NCBI RefSeq assembly: GCF_010389155.1
Contig: NC_057768.1
Coordinates: 3,470,501-3,534,500, forward strand
DNA from: Erigeron canadensis
Taxonomy: Eukaryota > Streptophyta > Magnoliopsida > Asterales > Asteraceae
Length of the DNA: 64,000 nt
Reading direction: 5' to 3'
In this document: positions 1-12,440 of the stretch, piece after piece
How the letters are laid out: the number at the start of each line of letters is the position of its first letter
Numbering within the stretch: the stretch's first letter is position 1
Notes under the pieces: model-generated
Databases searched by the model: none
What the model saw: only the letters and a program-made list of their open reading frames with translations
What the model was told of the DNA's origin: nothing
Program-made: the position numbers and the translations under genes

Positions 1-1000
1 CAAGTAAGTACTTGTTCAGAGTACTCAAGTTTTCCAAATATATAACATCCGTTCGACCCTGCAGGTCAAGTTGGAGCTACCAACCCGGATGGGGAGTGTC
101 AATCCCAAATAGTACTATTCAATATATCTATGTTTAAGTCCATAACTAATCGTTTCATGATAGTGAGGCCTTAAGTGTACAGTGCGACTTAGTACAATCT
201 ATGCATACGGTTTTTAAAGTACTTGCGTTCATCGTAAAAGTAAAGAACATGCATTTCACCCCAAAAATAAATAAGTAAACTGGGGCTATGAAAACTCACC
301 GTGGGAAGTAGTGAATGTGATAAAATGCAAAAGATGTCCGAAGCGTGACGTTAACCTAATGCATAAACAAATATATATTTCCTCTTAATAATGTGTATCA
401 AACAAAGTTATTCATTTGGTCATTATTTGAATAAAAGGTTGATATATCTAATGTCTAGTTAATTTGTATAATGTTGATAAGAGGGAATTGAATTTTTTTT
501 AAAATTGTTAAGTATACTTTTATATGTGATAATAGCTTTTGTTAGAATTTTTATTATGGTGGACTCTTATAAAAAAAATTAATAATTTGTGAGTAGATTA
601 TGTTTAGGAAATGTCGACGGCTTCATATACGAGAATTCAATTTCGCTTAAATGATGATGTTTTGTGTCAAGAGTTTTTGTAAATTTTGTACCCAAACCAG
701 GTAATATGAATAGTTTGTATAAGATTTTTAAACAATGTAATAAATATATTGTTTATCATTTTTGTAAAACATTTATATGCATATATTAGTATTTATATCC
801 ACGAGACCATACATGAGTGTCGATATTTCGACACCATTGATTAGGTATGTCATGTATAAAATACACTCGTGTATTTGGGTCCTGACTGTTGCATATCGAC
901 CCCTATTAGTTAGGGATTTTTGATAGCAGGTGTTGGGTTATCCTTATGTACACTGAGTTGCTTTTTGTATATACACATCCCAATTCAGCCGTCACTTTAC
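1..1000. other. AT-rich intergenic DNA, no gene seen
   Basis: No reading frame here resembles a known protein. The first 350 bases are somewhat richer in G and C than what follows and may be a piece of an old LTR, but I see no terminal motif, primer-binding site or polypurine tract. The rest is AT-rich non-coding sequence. Confidence 0.5.
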
Positions 1001-1101
1001 TTTCCAAAAGAGATTTTAGGTTTTTAAATATTTGTTACTGCCGAGACATTTCCAAAAGAGATTTTAGGTTTTTAAATATTTGTTACTGCCGAGACATTTC
1101 C
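1001..1101. repeat. Perfect 48-bp tandem duplication
   Basis: The unit at 1001-1048 is repeated without change at 1049-1096 and followed by the first five bases of a third copy. The unit begins TTTCCAAAAGAG and ends GCCGAGACA. The identity of the copies indicates a recent slippage or unequal exchange. Confidence 0.95.
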
Positions 1102-2574
1102 GTTTTTAGGGAGTATCGATTTTGTCGCCAACTTTCTAAAAAAAGCAATTGGGATAAGAAGTATCCTCATTAAAAGTATGTCACTATTTTAATTTAAATA
1201 TAAAACTAGGTGACCAAAATATAGTTCCTTCCATTAAAGCTAGTTAAGTAAGCTGAACATATTCCCTTGTCCCCCACCTTCCCCCATAACAATTGATAAA
1301 AATAAAGAGTATGATCAAACTCCTCCATATATACGTGGCTTCAAATTATGATTTTATAGAAGATTTTATTATTAAACTTTCACAAGACTTCCATCAGACT
1401 ATAGACAAAAAGAACATGACCCAATCTGTATACTTTTTCCTTTCCTCATAGACAAATCTTTCTATAGTGTCATGGACAACAATTTTCTATTTCCTTTATA
1501 ACTAGTAGTAATAATAAGACTTTTGATATATATAGTTTAGGGCGATAGAAAACTACAGACTCATATATAAACTTTGATTAATTGAAATATGTGAACAATA
1601 GGTATTCCATTTTTTATACAACTTTTCAAGTAAAAAGTCATGGATTAAAATACCTTAATATATAATATTATGATGAAAGAAAATATATGTTTTTTTTTAT
1701 GGGTCTTGTATGGAAGGTAAAATAAGTAAGTAGAAAAGATAAACTGCCTGAATATGAAAAGGTGTTGTTGGGGATGTGGTGGAGACTTGGTGGAGTCCTG
1801 GTGGTAGTGTGGCGGCTGTCCCTTGTGGTCCTGGCGGGGCTGTCAGAATTCAGTGGGGAAGAGAGTATAGATAGAGTGAAAGTGTTTTTGTTTTCTTACT
1901 ATGTGTGATAAAGTAAGGGGGACCATTATAGCAGTATGTATACATACATATATGTAATATAGTTGGTTAGTTTCTAGTGGGGTTGAGTATGGTATGGGAT
2001 GTATCTTATCAGTATGGACTTTTATTTTAATTTACGGAGTATAATTTATATTGTGTACGTATTTATATTTGTTAAAAGATCCTTGGTTATACTTCACAAT
2101 AATAGTCCTAGACATGTAGAATTTAGATGGGTTAAGTTATCAAGTGGGTTTGGACTTGGGTAGTAAAATGGACAGAACATTTTGGGAAATTTATAGACTA
2201 GTAATAATGGTCATCATTTTATATACACTTAGACGTAGTACGTATTTAGTTATGTGTTTTGATTTTTAATAACTAGTATTTAGTGTCCTATAATGTTATT
2301 AGAAGTTGTAATTGCAATATTAAGTAAATTAATTATTTCTTATTTAGTCATTATATATTATTATTTTCTTTCAAATAAATGGTACGGTATGTCTTAAGTC
2401 TTAGTGATCTATTAATAATTACTAATATGGACTAAATGTATTCATATTAAAACGCATGGACATATAATGGTACATTTATCTAAATTGATGCATATAATAA
2501 TTTATTTTCTAATTATAATGGACCTAAAATTTGGTGGTTGTCACAACATGTCATCTAGTCAATAAGTCACCAAA

Positions 2575-3170
2575 ATGAGCCCAATAATATCATTAAGTAC
2601 GAAAGTTAGTCAAATTACACATAAGGTCAAACGAGTCAAAATAGCAGATGTTATACATGGCAATGATAAGGTGTTCTCTACTGGTTATAACATATCGGAT
2701 TTCCTATTTGATGTCACCGTGTCTCAATCGCACCTATGGGTTACTAACAGATGCAAGAAAATTTTTGTTTAACGGGATGAGTGGTTTCAAAATCCACTTA
2801 GGTTTTTGCACTGATCGGTTCTTGACTTTGGCATGCTCGTGGTTGTTGGTTTGCTTGCTTCTTTATTTTTCATTTATTCCCTTGAGACTTATATGGATTT
2901 GCATCAAAAACATAACAGGGTGAAAACCGGTGGCTCGGACCCTGGTGGTGAGGGTTTTTCTCGTGTCTTGGAATTGGCACGAGTTTTACCCTTTTTGCTT
3001 TCATCGCAGTTCAAGTCTCAAGATGTATCTAGGATTTTATAGTCTTGTCGTATATCTTTGATATTTGTAACTGTAATTGTACCTTTGTTTATGGTATCTA
3101 GTGCTTTGTTGAATATCATTTGTTCTATTATAATATATTACCGTTTTAAAAAAAAATAATAAAAAAAAAC
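2575..3170 (+). mobile_element. Possible 5'-truncated LINE tail
   Basis: The segment ends in the way plant LINE copies do: an AT-rich 3' region running into ATATATTACCGTTTT and then an A-rich tail (about 3145-3170). A short GTGAAAAC occurs at about 2930 and again just after the tail near 3175, which could be a weak target duplication. No reverse transcriptase is present. Only the tail is suggestive; the left boundary is uncertain. Confidence 0.3.
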
Positions 3171-3947
3171 TATGTGAAAACTAAGTTTCGAGTTTAAAAC
3201 CGAGAAATATTGCCAGGAGTTTTAGATTATCTCGCGTTATCTGGTATCTTACCCTCGTTATCATAGACGGAGCCAAAATTTCATGTTAAGGGGCACGAAA
3301 TAGAAAATATGTTATTCAAGGATTTAATATTATCTATTTACTAATATTAGTTCTAATACTTTTAATAAATTATATAAATAAAAAAACGTAGTATGTGACT
3401 AGTTTATTAGCAAAATACGTTGTGGACTAAGCATCAAGTTATAAAATTACACATTTTTTTTTATAAAAATATGATTTTTAAATAGATACATATATAACTA
3501 CTTAAATGTAAAAGACTAAAACTAAATCTATATATAAAGGACCTCGGTATGTCGGGTGTTCGAGTGAACCCATACTTTTAACACTTTTAAGTCTTAAAAT
3601 TCAAATCCACATATTGGTCATACCGCATACCATACAGTATATGAAAAGGCAATGTTCTAAAACAAAAATTTATCGTTAAAAAAGAAAAAATAGAAATCTA
3701 GAAGCGGAATTTGGTACCAAAAATACACAAATTGCTTTAATATTAGCAAAATATGGCTTTCATTTCTTGTAGCACCTTTATATGTATCTATACATACCAG
3801 AATTCATCAATAATCAATTCAACAACTTGCTACAATTTCAGGAAGGCCAAAATCTCTAGCCCTTTGTGTGTGTTGCTGCTGTAACTGCTACAATGCTGTA
3901 CAATTTTCACATAGTATAATCACAAAACTCGTTGGGTTGACATATCG
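3171..3947. other. 3' flank of the ZEP gene
   Basis: AT-rich sequence with no coding signal. On the minus strand it directly follows the ZEP stop codon, so the part nearest 3947 should be the ZEP 3' UTR; I cannot place the polyadenylation site. Confidence 0.4.
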
Positions 3948-6900
3948 TCAAACGGCTTGGAGAATTCGATCCCCTGCCTCCTCTGAGTCTGGAATCTTTT
4001 GTGGGGATCTCATCACTTTTACCCGAAACGCTACCTGCAGAATATATGTCAAAACATGACCTTCATCTAACTTGAATGCACAATGCAGTTCTACAATTAC
4101 ATGAAGTCAAAGGTATCACATTTATGCGTATGTTACCTTCTTGTTTCGACCAAACTCAAGAATATCTGATGGATGAAAACGAGCAGGAGAGTTTGGAGGT
4201 ACCCGATAACGCCTATCCTCATTACTGGAAGTTAAAAATAAATAAAAAGAGAAAATTAAGGTCAAGTGTTACTTAGATGCCTGATGCATATGCAAATAGA
4301 ACAGATTATTGACATATCCCTTCTTGAAAGGAATACACACACATCTGTATATCTATAGATTCCTGCAAATAAACGTAGACCGACATATCCATTCAAAAAT
4401 TTTTGCGTATCTTATCACTTACTCGGTGATCCAGGTACCATGTTCACTCCGTAGATCAGTCACAAAAAAGGCACCATCTTTGCAGCTTATTCTAGCATGG
4501 AGTTTTGAAACCTATAACAAAGAACACTACTTAGAAATGGAGACGAAGAACGGCTCAGAACAAAATAATGCAAAATTGGAGACACGAACCTCTGGTGAGG
4601 AGATGACTATTGAATTTCCAGGAATACTCGTGTGTGGTACGCTTCTATAAAATCAAGATACATTATTACCATACATTGCAAATTCATTTAAATAGATTTC
4701 GAATTACTTGACTCTCATCAAACAACGACTTACCCAACTATGCAGGGCTTTTTCTCATCGCGGCTTAATGAAACAGGCTCTGAATCTGCATTTTCTTTTC
4801 CAACCGGAAGTAAAAACCATCTGCCGAACACAAAGAAATATAGAATTGAAGTACAATACTTTGACAAAAGGAGCATATGTAAGGTAAATAATTACTCACT
4901 CGCCACGAAGAGCACGCTCTAAAGCATCATCATCTCTAAACCATGTTTGTAGATCATTGTTTGCCTGCATAAGTTAGTTGTTATACTTCAAAGTTTGAAA
5001 GTCTAACAAACTGTTTTTAATTTGGGAAATTTACGTACATAGTCAAATTAAAAAGAGATAGGTCTTGTTTTGGACTACATTTTAAAAATCCCTGATTTGG
5101 TCAAAATATCCGTGGTGTACAAAGATAAAAAATCACGGACTAAACATAACCAATAAAGACATGACACATGACTCTCCATTTCTCTCTCCTATCTTTTTTT
5201 CCCAGACTTTCCCCTCTTTTCAGTTGTTCCCTTTGTTAGAAAAAGATATCTAGATCAATAAACACATGCAATCACGACCTCAAAATCAGATATCTAGATG
5301 CATGTATGACAACAGGATCAAACAATCTCGTTGAGGCATTTCATCAAACAAGGTGCCCGCATTATCAATTACTCCAGCTTTTGCATATCCGTATCCCATG
5401 TAGTATTCCAACAACGAAACCATTTTCATCAAACACTTTACGTGCGTCTATCACATTTAGAAATAAATTTACATACATAACTAATCGAATAATGTCATTG
5501 ACAATAGATAAGATCAAGTAACTTCCCATGGACTGAAAACGGTACCCACTGATTTTGTAACAATCCTATATATGCGATATATCTAATTTTAACTAACTTC
5601 AACAAAGAAAACGTAGTAATATCCCAATAGTATTTATAAGTTAGAAAAAATGAAAGGAACATATACATATGTAGACAGGCGAGAAATTTTTTCTTATATT
5701 CCATGTCCATATCGTTTACATATCTTATAACCCAAGATTAATCTTTTTTTAATTTATAGCTTAATTGAAACCCACAAAATTTTAAATAAAATCGTTGATG
5801 AAACCTGTCTATGGTTTTTGTTCAGGAGGATGATAAAGAAAGAAATGAGAAGGGAGAAATGGAAGGAAAAAGAAAGGAGTCTAAGAGGAGAGAGTAGAAG
5901 TAGCCATGTGTCGAGTCTCTATTGGAGATGCAAAACCCATGTGATTTTACTCTGTGCTCCACAGGCTTTTCAATCATGTAGTCCAAAGCAAGAACTATGC
6001 CTTTTAATTTGACCAATTAGTTAAATATCCCTTTTAATTTTATACAGTAATTGATTCGGGCCTGTTTCTGATTTTCAAAGTCGATTCAAACATATAATTA
6101 AACTTTTAAGAAAAAGTTTAAGACATTAAAGACACAAAGTCAGAAAAAGAGTTGGTGTAAAAACTGAAAAGAACAGCATATAGTTATATGTTTAGCAAAA
6201 ACATGTTTGACCTTCAAAGTCAAACCATGAAAGTAACTTACCTTATCAGTTAGTCTGCAGGACTGTGCTCTACCTTCAAGTTTTGAGCTAAAAAGGAAGA
6301 TACACACATTTTAGATATGCTAAACAGATAAAAAAAAGTTTAAAAAACATAGTTGGGTTCTCGAATGTGACTCACCCGTTGCCACCAAGAACCCAACTGA
6401 GCATTAAAGGCATTCCAATATCAATGAAAAATCTTCCACCAACTCTTCCAGGATGCGGTATTCTGAAATTTGTTAAAAACTGCAAATCCAAGATGCAATA
6501 GATAAGCAATTAAAACCTATTTCCAAAGGTTTTGTATAACAAGAGGGAGGTATTCTCTAAGCCTTACGGATAACGGGCCAAGCCCCACACCCAAATAAGC
6601 CTTGTAAGTTGATGCCATAATTGCAGCCATTCTTGCCAATCCATGAATAACTGCCACCCGTAGTCTTCTGGCGTCTTCGTAACTAATGAGATCCAAAAAG
6701 TCATATATTAAGAACTTCTTATAGATGGTCAACATATGAACCAAAACCTCTTGATCCAATAGACAGCAACCCACAATCTCACAGCAACAAATGATTTGCA
6801 AAGCTTTATCTTATGTAGGGTTTAGCGATTTAGGCAATATTTTAAATTTTGAAATTTTAATGAAAGGCAAATTTGCTATGAATTACAATGCCTTAGTATG

Positions 6901-8423
6901 CTTTTCTTCCTGTCAACAAGGTTTTGTTTGAGTTTTGACCAAAAAAAGTCAAATGCATGTCCTTTATAAAAACAGATGTACTTATATGGGAATATGGATA
7001 AGGGTTCATTTTACCATAAGAAATCTGATTGTCTATCAAAGGTGAAGCATTACCTCCTCAGGGAAGAGACAACATCTATGGGTGCTCCTGAATCGGTGCT
7101 TTGTTTCCAAGCTTTATCGAGCTCGAGTGCTAGTTGGTAGCTATCCTGTAAATATACGAGGAAGAATGATTGAGCTAAACTTATAGGCCCTTTTGAACTT
7201 GTGGGACACCTTAAGCATATCCTTTTTAGAACAGATTCAAAGGTTAAACTAGAGCGTATAGTCATACCTCAATTGCCATGCAACCGCCTTGACCCAAGTT
7301 AGGCTGCATTGCGTGGACCGAGTCTCCTAACAAGGTTACACGACCCTTTCCCCATGTAAATTTAGGGATTCGGTCATATATATCTCGCCTTAAAATTGCC
7401 TCTTCATCTGTGGCAATCAGCAAATCCACCACGTTATCACACCAACCTCCAAAGATTTCAAGAAGCCGTTCTTTTTTACCTGGAAAAGTATCAAGAAAAG
7501 CGTCAATCACCAATGGTCATGTTGAACCAGCCCAAATCATGTTAATGAATTTATCAAGAATATATGATATATTAAGCAGTTACAACAAAGATTACCATTA
7601 GGTTTATCTGTACCACCAGCTGGTTCATTGTGAAACGCATACCATTGCATCTTTCCGCCACCAACATCAGAAGAAACAAAGTACTGTTTGTGTCCTAAAA
7701 ATACCCGATACCTTAAAAAATACACACAAATCATTCAATAATCGCATAATAAAAAGAAAACAAAGTCAATAAATCTAAAATAACAAGACACATGGACATA
7801 AACATACCCAACAGTGTCAATATCTGGTGGAAGAAAATCAGCAATCCCAGTGTAACAAGTGTAGCCAGAGTATGTCACGTCTTTTGGCCCGAACAAATTC
7901 TTCCGTACCTAATTCATTTTATACACAAAAGGAGTTAATATTGCCAATAACATAAGTATGTTCTACACATATATACACAAAATCAAACCTTTGACCATAT
8001 TCCATCAGCACCAACTAGAAGATCACCTTCAAACTGTTGTCCATCTTCAAGAACCACAGAGACCTAAATAAAGGGAACACAAGATGATCATTTTATACAC
8101 GTTATCACAAATACGCCTAGTTATCGACTTGTTGTATATTGAAAGAACTAAAACCAAATAGGATAAAAAAAAGGGTGCAAAAATGGTTCTAGGATTCTTA
8201 CCTTATCACCATGATCTTCAAAGCTGACTACATTACTACCATTTAAAATAATATCTTCCCCAACAGCATCAGCCAGAATCCTTTGTAATGTCATTCGGCT
8301 TACAACTCTAGTCACCGGAAGACCCCTTTCTACTGCAGGAGTGAATGTATCAAACTTGATGTACCTGATCATAACCAAGTAAACATACAGCTATTCAGTA
8401 CCAAAATCATAAGTATATTAACT

Positions 8424-8454
<31 letters not shown>

Positions 8455-9473
8455 GCACATTTAGTATAGTGTATAACTGTATATGTATGGATGTCCATCT
8501 AAACTAACTACTGTGACATAATTTTAATAATCAACTTTGCAGTATTTCATTAACTTATCATAGTTTTGATCAAAAACCGACAATTTAAAGAATAAGGTTA
8601 CTTCACTTCAGGTTACCCTGGTAAACTTACTATATATTTGATTAACTTTTCGATATTATCTAACCAAAGCCTAGAAGTAGGTTATGAGAAATGTAAAATT
8701 CTTGCTTGCCCCTAATTTCGATCAATATAAGAACCTGTTTTAAACTAAGGCCATAGTAGACTTCACTTTGCTAATGACAATAAGTCAATAACTAATCTAT
8801 AAATACAAAGGTCAGTCATAAAACTATGATAATAGAAATCAAAGAAAGTCTAGGTATTACGCGATTTACCTTCCTTTATGTTTGCCAAAAAACCGGTATC
8901 CATAGAATTTAAAGAAAGGATCAAAAAATAAAATTTGAAAAAGAAAAAGATAAAGAAGACTACTTACCAATTACCAGAAATACCATCAACCAAACCATTA
9001 ATTCTTTGACCAGTAATACAACCAGCTTTCATAACTTCATCAGCAACATCTAAATCAATAGCTTCTAAAGCAGCCAAAGCATTACTCTGTATCTGAATTG
9101 GACCTCTATATTGTCCTTCACCTCTAATTGCACTCAAATCTTTTTCAAATACCACAACATCAAATCCTTTCCTTTTTGCAGCCAAAGCAAAAACTAGCCC
9201 ACCAATCCCACCACCTGCCACCAATACTCTCATCTTCTTTTTCTTATCATTATTGTCACTTTTTTGGTCCACTATGTTCTGTGGTGATTCTGTCAATAAA
9301 GCTTTGATCTTTGAACACCCTTTGAGTTTTCTTGAAGGCCCATTTTCTTTATTTCTAAAAAGATGATGATGGTATTGTTTATAATGAACTGAGCTAAAGA
9401 ATTCAACTGGGAAATGAGTTTTTGAGTGAAGTGTTGTTGTTGTTGGGCTGCAAAAAACATGAGAATTAGCCAT
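3948..9473 (-). CDS. ZEP: Zeaxanthin epoxidase, chloroplastic (16 exons)
   Basis: FAD-dependent monooxygenase that epoxidises zeaxanthin to antheraxanthin and violaxanthin in plastids, feeding the xanthophyll cycle and ABA synthesis. Exons: 9473-8968, 8364-8202, 8063-7989, 7908-7808, 7711-7596, 7479-7268, 7145-7054, 6682-6568, 6479-6376, 6287-6242, 4964-4900, 4820-4734, 4644-4590, 4511-4423, 4224-4137, 4034-3948; phases join to 666 aa, about the length of the family. Residues 1-80 look like a transit peptide. GGGIGG lies at 87-92 (FAD binding), GADG at 241-244 and GDSVHAMQPNLGQGG from about 372. The C-terminal FHA domain is shown by KLHARISCKDGAFF and LRSEHGTW in exon 14. All introns fit GT-AG; the exon 7/8 join gives Ser where Arg is usual. 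Intron 10 (1.28 kb) is the longest. The gene appears intact. Confidence 0.97.
8429..8454. repeat. (TA)n microsatellite in ZEP intron 1
   Basis: An uninterrupted run of about 13 TA units inside the first ZEP intron; likely polymorphic in length. Confidence 0.9.
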
Positions 9474-9929
9474 GACTTGCTGTTTTTAGCAAGTTTTTAA
9501 GGAAATTTTGAAGTTTATTTTTTTGTTTGAATTTTTGTCAAGGTTTTGTGACTATGGAATTTGAAGAAGCAAATTAAATTGTAATGGAGATTGATGAAAT
9601 GGTGGTGGGTCAAGTGGGATTGTGAACCAATCCATCTAAGAGACTTGTAACATGGAGGACCAATGATTGAGATTCTTGAGAGCCATGTGGCACTATTCTG
9701 TTTATTTCATTCTATTTTTAACAGAAAAAAATATCTTTATGGCGGTATATATTTTTATTTTCAATGGTATGTATTTGTGGCATAGATTAGTTGTATTTAC
9801 AGTCCCTATATTATGTCCTAGTTACTATTGTAGTCCTTGATTATAAGTTTCTATCGTACGTACAATTATTACCTACACTATGTTAATCCTGAAAAATGAT
9901 ACACGTCAGGACCAGTTTTAAGAATTTAA
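9474..9929 (-). promoter_or_regulatory. 5' UTR and proximal promoter of ZEP
   Basis: This 456-bp interval lies between the ZEP start codon and an upstream MITE, so it must hold the ZEP leader and core promoter. I see no TATA box I would defend. The assignment rests on position. Confidence 0.45.
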
Positions 9930-10221
9930 GGTCACGTTTAGTTCGCAGATTCTGATGTAATTTGATGGAATTGGAATTGAATTTCATTCCTTAGTGCGTT
10001 TGGTTGCTCAATGATGAAGGAATATCATTCCGTTGGAATGTCAACATTCCCTCATTTGATGGAATTTCCATTCCATGAGGATGGGGGAAGGAATCTCATT
10101 CCGTCTCTCCCTTAAATCTTCAAAGAATGAAAAACATTCTATCAAATTTCATTCCATCAGATTCTAATTCCTTAGATAGATTCCATTCCATCCAAAAACA
10201 TTCCATGAACCAAACACGCCC
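9930..10221. mobile_element. Tourist-like (PIF/Harbinger) MITE
   Basis: A 292-bp element with imperfect terminal inverted repeats: the left end reads GGTCACGTTTAGTTC and the right end read backwards is GGGCGTGTTTGGTTC. It is flanked by TAA at 9927-9929 and 10222-10224, the 3-bp target type of PIF/Harbinger. The interior is rich in GGAATG/CATTCC motifs and carries no open reading frame. It lies upstream of ZEP, so it may sit within the ZEP promoter. Confidence 0.8.
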
Positions 10222-11022
10222 TAAGTCTCCAAGACGAGCCATCCTTCAATTTTAAATTGAATTTTATATATGACGACTAACCTTATAAACACTTGAAAAG
10301 GATTCAAGATGAGGGTCGGGTTTGTCCTTTTTGAGACCCCTGCTATATGATATGTGGCATATTGCACGAGATAGTCTATATATTTTGAAGATGTTTTACC
10401 ATCATAATTTGCACTACAGTACTTTAAAACAAATGGGACAAAAGTGACTTAAACTTGGTAGGTAACATTCAAATAATTATGAGATCGAGACACGTGTTCT
10501 AAAGTTACAACTAGACATTTATTTCATTTTGTCTAAATGTAAAAAACTTTGAAGCGAAAGAAAATTTTACAAGAACCAAGCCTGTTAACTATAAAAGAGA
10601 TCAAGAACTTTCTTACAAAATAACTAAAAAAAACCAATAAGGCATGTTTTTTCTTGTTGAATCATTATAAAAAAAAAGTATAATGTTCAAACATCATGTA
10701 ATCTTCAAGAGAGGATTTTATTAAATTAAACGGTTAAATCAAACACTTTAAGGAACATAAAAGAGAACGATAGTTAACATATTTTGTTTATTTATTTTTT
10801 TAACATTAAAATTGGAATTTTATTAATATGAAATATAGAGAGAAACATTCAAAGATAAGTTATAAATTAAAGTTATTTCATTGGGACCATGTAATTCCTG
10901 AGATGATCTTTCTATTGGAAAGCCAAAGAAAACTGTTGACGATGTGATGGAAATGTTTCTGCTCATAAGTTGATCTTTTGTGGGGAGTCACATCATCTCA
11001 ATACGCCATCCTAGAAACGATA

Positions 11023-11330
11023 CATCAATGAAACTATACATTAGGGGGTCACTATGAAAACATCCTATAATAGAATTAAAATGGCTCCATTTTAAGTAAT
11101 ATTTTATCGTTTTTAAGTGGACTGGTAGAAAATGTTCCCTTATTTAAAAGAGAATGACAGTTAACATATTTCGTTTTTGTTCCAACATTAGTATCCAATC
11201 ATCAATGAAACCATATAGTAGGGGGTCACTATGAAAACATCCTATAATAGAATTAAAATGGCTCCATGTTAAATAATATTTTGTCGTGTTTTAAGCGGAC
11301 TGTTAGAGAGTATTCACTTATTAAGTATCG
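11023..11330. repeat. 177-bp imperfect tandem duplication
   Basis: A block beginning CATCAATGAAACTATACAT at 11023 recurs at 11200 with scattered substitutions; the shared core TAGGGGGTCACTATG is identical in both. Part of the block (AGTTAACATAT) also occurs near 10770, so the duplication may once have been longer. Confidence 0.8.
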
Positions 11331-12289
11331 GGTAAAGGGGATTTATAACATAAATCCGGTTAAAGATTATATAGTATAGACATTCCGTTGTAATATTACA
11401 TATAAAAAAGTCATAATTTTGGGTGGACCTAACTAACTTTCAATTTTATATTATTTTAAGACGACATATTTACAACTAAATAACTTTCATAGTATGCTTT
11501 TAAAGTACTTATTATTTAATCCATTTATCTGCTATACCAACGTTTTTCCGTTTCTAGTGTTTTTTTATATTTAAAGGAAGAAAAGTACGATTTGTTTTCT
11601 TTTAAGTTGGGTGTTATGGCGTAAATGGGGAGTACGCGTAGGCGTAAATTTGAAATGATGTTTACTATATTCGTTAGGTAAAACAAACATGAACACAACT
11701 TCATTCGGATCGTTCACATTTCTGGTGATTGTGCTTGCTAGATTTTAACACCACCACCGTTTCAGAAAAAAGACATTTCATTTTTTTTATATATAATAAT
11801 TATATATGAAAATTTTATTTTTTTACTCAATGAAGAACGTAAAAACAATTAAGAATTTCTTTCCTTATAATAGAGAAAAGTATGTCATTTATGAATGTAG
11901 AGAATTACACACTGATCTTCACAAAGCAACACCAAATATGGGACGTAGTGTACGCATACACACTGATCTTCAACGAAAGCGGTTTAAACAATTTACCTCC
12001 TCGAAGTTCTATTAGTGATCGACATGCTTGAAACAGGACAACTAGTCAACCGTCACACATAAAAGTGGAGGTTTAATTTATCACTGATTAGAGCCACTAA
12101 CTAATTAACATGTCGTTCCAATAGAAAAAAAAATGATTTTCATTGGTAGATATTGAAAGGTAACAAACAATTTCCTTAAAAGAAAGTGAATAGTGTGTTT
12201 AAAACTAGTCTTATAAAGGCTGTATTTATATATAGCTAATCGATCTCATAAAAAGCTGCTATATATCACCCTTATATCTTTCGATTATA

Positions 12290-12440
12290 ATACATGTCCG
12301 CACAATGTGATGGTGTGGCGGTAACAACTGCGGCGATGGCGGTTGCAGAAGTCATGATAATTGATGGAGTTGACTACGATGGTGGAGTCGGCGGCGATGA
12401 TAGTAGCGGTGTGGTTATCAATTTGAAATTAATTGATATA
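12290..12440. repeat. GC-rich GGTGGCGG patch, copy 1
   Basis: A purine-rich GTGGCGGTAAC/GGCGATGGCGG segment in otherwise AT-rich DNA. It shares GCGGTGTGGTTAT and a following TTGATATAAA with a similar patch at 40310-40430, so the two are copies of one dispersed repeat of unknown class. Confidence 0.5.

Noticed and set aside
946..1173. 75-codon open frame with an internal repeat
   Set aside because: The repeat is only the 48-bp DNA duplication, which is divisible by three; no family resemblance or gene context.
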